From: Triglochin maritima
Lineage: Eukaryota; Streptophyta; Magnoliopsida; Alismatales; Juncaginaceae
Direction: 5' to 3'
Length of the DNA: 64,000 nt
Assembly: GCA_963682175.1 (NCBI GenBank)
Contig: OY821772.1
Coordinates: 17,042,743-17,106,742, forward strand
The notes below the pieces were generated by a model. The model did no database searches. It saw nothing but the letters and a program-made list of their open reading frames with translations, and was not told the origin of the DNA. Position numbers and translations under genes: made by a program. Of the stretch, positions 56,736-64,000 are shown piece after piece (the stretch's first letter is position 1; each line of letters begins with the position of its first letter).

Positions 56736-57658
56736 TTGGGTTGTCATCTTGCAGCATGGTTGTTTAGTTATGTACACCCTTACATGGAAACAAACTTTTC
56801 CTTTATCATCACTCCTTTAGGGAGTCCTTTTGATGTTCGTATTGCCGAACTCGGGTGGACCTCTCTCCTTTACAGAGAGGGGAGTAGGCATTCTGCCCCA
56901 TCTGTGGTCAACTCTTTTTACTGTACCCTGACCGATGATGGTGACGACATGAACTTCACCATCAATGGTAGTACTGTTCCACTCACTCCCTCTGTTATCG
57001 TGGATATTATCGGGTTACCCTTTTTGGATTGCAAGGTCCACTCATGCCACACATTGACCTTCTATCATTCAGTGATGGGTCGAGGGAACCTGGTAAACCC
57101 TCATGGGAGGTTGAACAATGCCCATCTATTTAAGAATGTGCATGTGGCTGCTCGATGGGTGAGAATAAACATCTTGGGGTTAAGGCACCATTCCACATTC
57201 TCTGTTGCATGTCTGAATTTGGTCTATGTCCATATGACCAAAGGTTCGCACTGCATTTGCAACGAGCTCTTTCGTACGTTGCAAAAAGGTGCCCGAGAAG
57301 GCAGGCAGCCTTTACCTCTCTTGTCACTCGTATTTACAGTCACTTCGAGCCCTGGTACACTCAAAATTTCATTGACTCAGAAGGGGCTGCCGATGTCATC
57401 GAGCAGATCACACCTGCCTATAGCCGAGCGTTTCTCGACTCCTGGCAGGACCACGGTAGTGAGGAGGATGTTCGTGTTCATTCTCGTGATGGATCTGTTG
57501 ACTCAGAGACACTATTCGGTTACGACTTTGCCACTTTATCAGTATCTGAGCAAAATGTCGTGCTTTCAAAGCAAAACCGTAAGATATACAGGTTGCTGAA
57601 GACTTTGGCACAGTCCTCCTCACAAGGGGCACCCTCCTCTCGACGGAGACAGAGGTGA
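56736..57658 (+). pseudogene. H ORF downstream of integrase (envelope-position, plant-transposon-protein-like)
   Basis: An open stretch runs 56736-57150, with first ATG at 56784. It continues in another frame from 57155 to 57658 after a one-base shift. The first part includes PFDVRIAELGWTSLLY, VNSFYCTLTDD and NGSTVPLTPSVIVDIIGLP. This resembles, from memory, the 'putative plant transposon protein' domain found in Athila-lineage ORFs after integrase. The C-terminal part is basic (SSRRRQR). I see no clear signal peptide or transmembrane helix, so calling it an envelope would go beyond the evidence. Confidence 0.62.
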
Positions 57659-58990
57659 CATGAATTGGTTAGGTTGTGCATTTTATTCTTTGCATTCATT
57701 GTGGGCAATGCATGGCCTAAGTGTGTGTGTGTGTGGGGGGGGGGGGGTTTATGTGTGTACATAGTCGAGTCTTTCTCATTTTGTTTTGTTTTGTTTGTAT
57801 TGATAGGGATATGTTAGTGTGCTGCATTTAATATCAATATATATGCTTGCCATGATCCTTGGGTGACTTGTCTTCTTTTGCTTGCCTAGTTAGTGCTTTA
57901 AAATTTTCATTTCTTTCAAAAATCTTCATGTGTTTGCGAAAAAAATGTTTTGTGAGTTTTGTGTGTGCTTAGCATGTTGAAAACCATTGAGAGGCAAAGT
58001 TTAAAGAAAGCTCCTAAAATTGTCTTGAACTTGATGCATTAGGATATCTAGTATACCAACTTTAGGCCTTATCTAGTCGTTAGGATGCACCCCAGTTTTT
58101 CGGGGGGAGAGTAATCATAGGGTTTCATTACTCAAACAAATAAAGAAGTACACCCTGAACCTAGTGAGTTGAATAATTCATGTCTGTTAATATAAGGAAG
58201 TTTTTTCTAGTCAAGGACCCTTAAACTCCTATTGTAAGACATTAAATGTAGGGGTTTTAGTTCATGTGTAGATAAGAAATAAGTAGGTGTTCTCTCTTCT
58301 CGCACGGCTCCTATCAATTGGGAAATTAGGTCTGAGGGGACTTTGTGTCTGGTGCTTTTGAGTCATCTGAATTGGGATGCACCGACCGAACTCCATTTAC
58401 ACGGGTGGTAGGGATCGCCCTATGTGGAGATTTAGGGAAAGGTGTACATGATTGTGTAAGTCCTCATAGGCAATGATGGACGAAACATGAACCTAGGAGA
58501 ATCAAACACAAACTAGACAAAAATAAAATAAAAAGAAAAATAAGGAATGCAAATAAGAACCTTAACGGACTTTACACTTTGTATTACATGAGGATGTTAA
58601 GTTTGTCCATGTTTTTCACTTAAGTCCTTAATTAACTTGCACAAATGATTCATTAGGCTAGGTGTGTAGACTGGATACATATATAGAGTCGGCCCGTAGT
58701 ATTACCGTGTCCAATGATCGTCAAAAATGAGTCCATCGAGTCGAGTTTCTAGGTTGATTAATGTATCAATGTTCGGATTTTGTGGGTATATCCGCTGAAA
58801 ACCCTCTGGAGACACCACTCATCCTCCTTGGTGACAATGATGTTTTGACGGCTTGTTGCACATGCTAAGTGCAATCGTGATTCCTTCGAAAGTGAGTTAG
58901 GATTTCCCTGGTTTTTTTATGTTTTCCTTTCCTTCATTTTCTCTTTCTTTGTTTTGCTCGGGACTAGCAAAATGTAAGTGTGGGGGTATT
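57659..58990 (+). other. 3' noncoding region and PPT of H
   Basis: It is homologous to the 3' noncoding regions of the gag-pro-only elements: GCAATGCATGGCCTAAGTGTG, internal G-run, TAGTCGAGTC, TTGATGCATTAGGATATCTA and TGCACATGCTAAGTGCAA blocks. The internal tract has expanded to a GT repeat plus 13 Gs (57720-57747). The terminal polypurine tract TAAGTGTGGGGGTATT (58975-58990) abuts the LTR. Confidence 0.75.
57720..57747 (+). repeat. (GT)n plus poly-G run in H
   Basis: Alternating GT is followed by 13 consecutive Gs, at the place of the internal polypurine-like tract of the other elements. Confidence 0.85.
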
Positions 58991-60516
58991 TGATTAGTAG
59001 CTTATCATGCATCATATTCATGCTATATATCCTTTTTTACCCCAGTATTGTTGTTTGTAGTGTTTGAGGCATTAGCTAATAAAGAAGAGGAAGGGAGCTA
59101 AAATGACCTAAATGTAACAAGTATGGACTGATTTGGAAGGTTCTGGACCTATTTGTAAGGCACAAGGACTGGATCGCAGATCAGGAAGGACCCAAGTGCA
59201 AACCCAGAGGGACCTGATTGTGAAGTTTAAAAAATGGTGACACAAGACTTGAATCAGATCAGTAATTCGCCAATTAAACTCAAAGTGATTCGAGACAGAA
59301 GACCAGAGCTTCACCTTATGTTTAAATAAAAAAATCAAGTGGGACACAAATTCAAGCCGATCGGATCCATTTGATCCGCCACTGGCGGATCAAAATGGTC
59401 CAAATCGGCTGAAATGTTTGTGGTGGTTCGGGTTGTCGGGTCAGACCAGTCGTGGACTATCAGATGTGATTTAGAGCCATCTGATTATTCCCAGATTAAT
59501 CCTAATCATGTATTAGTCTATATTTACCATTGTAATCCCTTCTCTCCCACTTCTTCTTACTTCTCCATTAGTTTTAGGTTTTAGTTTGTTGGTGGTTACT
59601 GTAGTTGGAGGAGAAGAAGAATACTTTGTAATCCTTTCATTTCAATCAATAGTGAGTTTTGTTCTTTAAATACATGTATTTTACAATGATGAAATTTCTT
59701 TGACGATGTTGTTTCGTTAATCTTGTTTTCAGTTATTTACATTATGGTTTCTTGTTGTTTTTATGTTTTCTTTAGTGGAGAGATGAGTAGAGAGTAGTCC
59801 ATCCCCATGGGGGGTGGAGCGGAAGGTGATTTGATCATGTGATGGTTTAGTATGTGTGTTAATTTTAATCCTTTGAGCCTTACTTGATTTCCATAACCAC
59901 ATGATCAAATCATATCTTTGATGTGCTAATGCTCTTGAATGAAGCTTAGCACATGCTTAGATTAGTGGGCCTATTTTATGGGGAATGATAAGGTTAGGAT
60001 AAGGATTGAGTAGAAGAAGGAAACAAGGCATGTGCATGCATGTGCTCATGTTGGCTTTATCCAAATTAATGTTTTGTATATTTTAATGATTGTGATAAAT
60101 CTTATTTCATGTGGAAATATTGTTGGATTTGAGTGATTTTGCATGTAAACATATTAGCTTCATTTCAATTATTGTCTTGTATGTGTTAATGATAAGTTTT
60201 ATCTTATTTCATGTGGAGGCAAAGTTGGAATTGAGTTGTATGGATTTCATGTATGACATGTTTGGATGAGCACATTTGAACACACACAACACACATTTTC
60301 ATATTCACATTCTTTATCTAAACCCTAGGGGTTTAGCTTTATTTCTTATTTTCCAATTTCTTTTGCATTGTAGTGTAATTTCGATCACATCTCTCTCTTC
60401 TTCTCCCCACTCGAGTATCGTGAATCTGACTCACACGCGCTCCCTGTGGACCGACCCGTATTTGTCACTGCCTCAACATGGCTATGCACTTGCATTTATT
60501 TTAACTCATTCAATCA
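58991..60516 (+). repeat. 3' LTR of H
   Basis: The 1,526-bp LTR runs from TGATTAGTAGC to CATTCAATCA. The palindrome GATCCGCCACTGGCGGATC (59373-59391) has arms extended to 12 bp. A CCATCCCCATGGGGGGTGGA hairpin lies at 59800-59819. It is the same family as LTR G, fragment M and the D2 fragment. Confidence 0.88.
59373..59391. promoter_or_regulatory. H-type palindrome in LTR
   Basis: GATCCGCCACTGGCGGATC has perfect arms around a central C. Both arms carry an extra matched base pair compared with GACCGCCAATTGGCGGTC of the A/B/I group, so pairing is kept while the sequence changed. Confidence 0.65.
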
Positions 60517-60845
60517 ATCTTCTAATGTGGCTTCTAGAACCACCAATCCAGTCAAACCCTCTATTGAATGCATGAAACAGACCAAAGTTTCTTGTAATAT
60601 CTTAGTTTGTTGACCAACATATGATATGACACATTTAGGTGGTCGTTTAGTAGTTGGTTCCTTTAACATATTATCCCAATCTAAAGATTCAGCCTCACAA
60701 TTAAGATTGTCTCAACCATGTTGGGTGTTAGTCTGAGGCACCCAAGGATGCATGAGTCTATAAACTAGGGAGAATAGTCTTGGTCCCACAATGAGATGGA
60801 TGGTCACCCATGTTACTATCCATCTCGGCACAATACTCTCAGGTC
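60517..60845. other. Unassigned segment between H and L
   Basis: About 330 bp. On the minus strand a stretch of about 60 codons is open from about 60712 down to a TGA at 60514-60516 that overlaps the H LTR end, containing KRPPKCVISYVGQQTKILQE. I do not recognise it. It could be a piece of an older element or of a host gene. Confidence 0.4.
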
Positions 60846-61946
60846 GACCACTCTCACCACCACGAGGTCAAGCTCGAAAAAAGTACTCGACTCGACCCTA
60901 AAACGCTTATAGAGAATGTAAAGGGAGGAGACTATAATGTAGAAATAGGTGAGAAGAAGATGACTCAGAGTAGAAGGGAAGAATTCGTAGAGCTAGCATA
61001 TGTAAAGGTGAGGGTAGAAGCCTATTCTAGCAAACACGGCCCACACAACCTATGGTCACTATAGGTACTTACAGCTAGACGACGCCTAAGCGTGAGGTCA
61101 TGCGGACTCAAGACGTCTCACCTCTTGATGATAAAGACCACAAAGCCCAGCAAGTAAGCCAAGATCCGGAGAATTCATCTCTCCTACTATCGACAGGTGG
61201 GCGATGCCGATCAGGCTATGGCGGTCACGACGGGATCACTCTTCTAATGCTCCCGAGGTTCCTAAGAGTCAATGTGTACTTGATTTTAAAATTAGGCTTT
61301 TTGAGAGGTGTTTTGTGGGGATGAAGGAAGGGGTGATGAAATCCCCCACCTTATCTTGAAGGCTATAGGTGGTGCCCTTTAAGGTCAATTTCCTTAAACT
61401 AGCAAGAAACTCACAAACAGGGACTCACCTCACTCTTGTTCCAATGCACCTTACTAACTAACGCATGTTTTAACCATGCATGAATGAGAGAATGGGTGCA
61501 GATACATCATGCCAACACTCAACAACACAAAAAATAAAGCAAAGAAAAGACGAATGAGTACAAGGTCTAGAAATGATGCATGACCTCGATGGCAATCCAC
61601 TAATCTTTTGCTTTGACTTTATGATCCAAGTTGTATTAAGAGGGAAGCATGCAAACAAAATTAATTTTTGACATAAAAAAAGAGCATGCATGGAGTCAAC
61701 AGTGGAAGGTATCAACTAGAAATAAGCACAGAAAGCTACTAGTGAAACAGAAACGAGAAACTCCTCACCAAATCCACCACTGGCGGAATGTTTAGGGATT
61801 ATGGTCCCCAAAGTTCACCAATGTGCTCTCCTACTCCTGTAGGCTCCCCTGTCCACTTGTTTCCCTATCTAGTAACAAAACTAATGAGAAAATGTGAGAA
61901 AAAAACCCACCAAAATAGTGGAAAAACAACAACGACTACGTCCAAC
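60846..61946 (-). other. Leader of element L with gag start remnant
   Basis: It matches the leader of I and H on the minus strand: the gag-start region (60846-60905), the GATCAGGCTATGGCGGTC block (61210-61227), the conserved island (61329-61357) and a half-palindrome CCACCACTGGCGG (61771-61783). It is truncated on the left just inside gag. Confidence 0.72.
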
Positions 61947-61964
61947 TCCCCGACAACAGTGCCA
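61947..61964 (-). other. Primer-binding site of L (tRNA-Asp type)
   Basis: The minus strand reads TGGCACTGTTGTCGGGGA, three mismatches from the tRNA-Asp complement, six bases from the LTR end. Confidence 0.8.
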
Positions 61965-61970
61965 AAAACT

Positions 61971-62930
61971 TGATTGATCATTTTAAGAACCGCAAGTGCA
62001 CGACGTCGGTGAAGACGTGGAAAATACGGGTCAAACCTCAAGGAGTTGTGAGTGTTGTGACTATCATACTCGAGTGGGAAAGGAGAGAAGAATGAGTGAA
62101 TTATGCTAACTAACTACACTACACTATGAGTGAATTAACAATTAAACTAAACCCCCGGAAAGTGGAGGTGTGTAGGCATGTGTGTGTGAGTAAGTCTTCC
62201 TTTCATTAAGCACAAGTGTGTAAAGTACGTGATATGAACTAGAAGCTAGTGTGGAGTCTACTTAATATCAACTACATTTACAAGGAATACATAACTAATT
62301 TAGTTAGACATGAAGTTAAGATAAACTATGGGTTCTCAAGAATACACGAACTACCTAGTGTGGCCATTAGAGCACCAATTAACCCCTTCATACAACTTAA
62401 TCCATTCATGCATTCTCTACTAATCAAGCACTCATACATAAGAAGCCATTTTCCATAATAAGATAGACCATTACAAGCAATAAGATAAACTCTAGATCTA
62501 GCATTAAACAAGTACCTAGTGTGGCCATTATCTCATCTAATACAAGTCTTAGCAAGTTACATGCATAGATCTACATTAAGCATATGAAATGGCAACAAAT
62601 AAGAACAACCCATCAGTACACATCACATAATCTACATCAGCTCCACCCCAAATGTGGTGGATCTACTCTCTACTCATCAAGCTAACAATTATACCAGGAA
62701 AGAAATACATTCTAACTAATTATACTAAGATTAATAAAACAAAGCTAAACTAACATCCAAGCATTCAAAAAGAGTTAACAATTAAACAAAACTAGGAAAA
62801 TTTATTTTATTGATGACTCACATTACAAGTAGCATCCCCTCCACTTGAGTTTTTCTCCAAAGGCTTACAAGTGCATCTATTTGCGTCCAAGTAGAGAGAA
62901 TGGCCACTAAGCAATGAGTCATTACAAAGT
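61971..62930 (-). repeat. Truncated 5' LTR of element L
   Basis: It begins at the LTR end TGATTGATCATTTTAAG (plus view) and holds the CACGACGTCGGTGAAGACGTGG block. It reaches a GAGAATGGCCACTAAG stretch that in other LTRs lies just downstream of the TATA, then stops where copia sequence starts. U3 and TATA are missing. The right edge is approximate. Confidence 0.72.
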
Positions 62931-64000
62931 TATCACAATCCCTTCAATCTCTCACATGTTATCAAAGTTTTCTTTCACATACATTCTCAATGTATTAAAC
63001 AATAATAACTAGGGTAACCCTCTCTAATCACTCATCAAGCCAATCCACATGGTTCCTCAGACCCATGGACTCGACATGCATTTCGCCCTTGGCTTGGGAT
63101 AAGGGTTTGGTTAATGGATCAGTTGTATTAGTGTTTGTGTCTACCCATAACAAATTTATTTTGCCTTCGTCGATACAGTCATGTGTGACAAAGTACTTGC
63201 GATCCATGTACTCCACTTTGTGGTGTTATTTAGGATCCTTGATTTGTGAGATAGATGCACTATTATCGCAAAATAGCTCTATTGGTCCCTCGCTCGAGGG
63301 AACTACTCCAAGATCTTCCAGGAACTTCTTAATCCACACTCCTTCTTTGCGCGCTTCATCGACAACCATAACTTTAGAAGCGGTGGTTGAGTCGGTCGTA
63401 GTGGTTTGCTTCCAACTACGCCAACTCACAGCTCCACCATTCAGAAGGAAGACATATTCTGATTGCGATCTTCTATCGTCGGGATCACTCATGAAACTCT
63501 CATCCGAATAGCCCTCGGCTATTGGCTCCCTTTGTCCTCCATAAACAAGAAACTTATCTTTGCTCCAGTTAAGGTACCTCAAAATCTTCTTAACTGCAGT
63601 CCAATGCTCAGGACTTGCGTTGGATTGGTGATGACTTGTCACGCTTAGAGCATACTATACATCGGGTCTTGTGCAAGTCATGGCGTACATGATTGATCCT
63701 ATTGCTGAAGCATAAGGAACATCCTTCATGTACTCCAAGTCTTTACATGTTTCAACACGCTGAGACTTCTTGAGTTGCACTCCCATACTCAATGGCACAT
63801 TGCCCTTTTTGGAGTTGTTCGTGTTGAACATTTCCAAGACCTTGTCAATGTATGTACGTTGACTTAAACCAATGAGTCTACGAGATCTATCTCTATATAT
63901 CTTGATTCCCAAGATGTATTGAGCCTCACTCTTGTTTTCATTGAAAATGAAGAATTTCAATGAACTTCTCGTTTGCTCAAGCAAAGTTATATGATTTACC
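62931..64000 (-). mobile_element. Ty1/copia fragment 2, continuing past the window
   Basis: This is the 3' end of a copia element of the same family as 24275-26118, joined on its left to the broken LTR of L. It starts near the polypurine-like region (about 62940-62970) and runs through RNase H and the end of RT to the window edge. Its own LTR is absent on the left. Confidence 0.78.
63028..64000 (-). pseudogene. Ty1/copia pol fragment 2 (RT end and RNase H)
   Basis: RT C-terminal part: AQYILGIKIYRDRSRRLIGL and QRTYIDKVLEMF (63960-63850), then PYASAIGSIMYAMTCTRPDV. RNase H: SEYVFLLNGGAVSWRSWKQ and VWIKKFLEDLGVVP (63500-63310). The end piece is INLLWVDTNTNTTDPLTKPL. Only two in-frame stops were found, TAG at 63655-63657 and TAA at 63226-63228, each replacing a TCA seen in fragment 1. 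It is less damaged than fragment 1, and the remainder lies outside the window. Confidence 0.88.

Larger units (their letters stand above)
31909..60516 (+). mobile_element. Element H: decayed autonomous Athila-like Ty3/gypsy element, split by J
   Basis: This is a plus-strand element whose own DNA is 31909-37589 plus 54882-60516. The order is partial 5' LTR, leader, gag, protease, RT, RNase H, [J insertion], integrase, envelope-position ORF, 3' noncoding region, polypurine tract and 3' LTR. Removing J and one CTCGT copy rejoins a coherent pol frame across the break. Many stops and shifts show it is dead. The 5' LTR remnant and 3' LTR differ by roughly 8% by eye. It shares primer type, leader blocks and 3' region with the gag-pro-only elements and is the window's only candidate helper type. 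Confidence 0.88.

Noticed and set aside
43..59391. CRISPR-like array suggested by repeated palindromes
   Set aside because: Copies are dispersed over many kilobases inside LTRs and leaders of a plant retrotransposon nest, without regular spacers or cas genes.

Overview
This window is flowering-plant DNA made almost entirely of nested, mostly dead LTR retrotransposons. I see no convincing host gene, tRNA, rRNA or CRISPR array. The basis is: long terminal repeats with TG...CA ends, primer-binding sites complementary to plant tRNA-Asp, polypurine tracts next to the 3' LTRs, gag / zinc-knuckle / aspartic-protease reading frames, and one broken gag-pro-RT-RNaseH-integrase element. A eudicot is plausible, but I cannot name the species.

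Layout. (1) 1-6985: element A (+), internal region and 3' LTR; its 5' LTR lies left of the window. (2) 7047-16207: element B (-), complete with TSD ACCAC, inserted into the gag start of element C (-). C is visible as 6986-7046 and 16208-18624 and sits in the LTR of element D. (3) 18625-22580: remnants D and D2 (-), LTR and 3' noncoding pieces. (4) 22655-24274: solo LTR E. (5) 24275-26118: Ty1/copia 3' fragment (-). (6) 26121-27576: LTR G (+), then 0.8 kb of unassigned DNA with a 100-bp tandem duplication. (7) 28405-31908: LTR fragment M (-) holding the collapsed element K (+). (8) 31909-37589 plus 54882-60516: element H (+), a decayed autonomous Athila-like Ty3/gypsy element with gag, protease, RT, RNase H, integrase and an envelope-position ORF. 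(9) Inside H at TSD CTCGT sits element J (-, 37590-54876). Inside J at TSD ATACT sits element I (-, 40214-49111), the youngest and best-preserved copy. (10) 60846-62930: leader and LTR of element L (-). (11) 62931-64000: a second copia fragment (-), leaving the window.

How the parts relate. A, B, J and I each carry only a gag-protease frame ending in the residues FDVP, followed by about 1.2-2.3 kb of noncoding DNA up to the 3' LTR. They never had RT or integrase in these copies, so they look like non-autonomous partners of an H-type helper with the same tRNA-Asp primer site, leader blocks and 3' noncoding region. Element I has an unbroken frame of about 1,044 codons and LTRs differing at only about four sites, so its family was active recently. 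Shared noncoding blocks stand out: a palindrome (GACCGCCAATTGGCGGTC and variants) in both LTR and leader, a conserved leader island, a duplicated polypurine tract, and a short motif repeated inside the LTRs. These are the best candidates for cis-acting signals used by the whole group.
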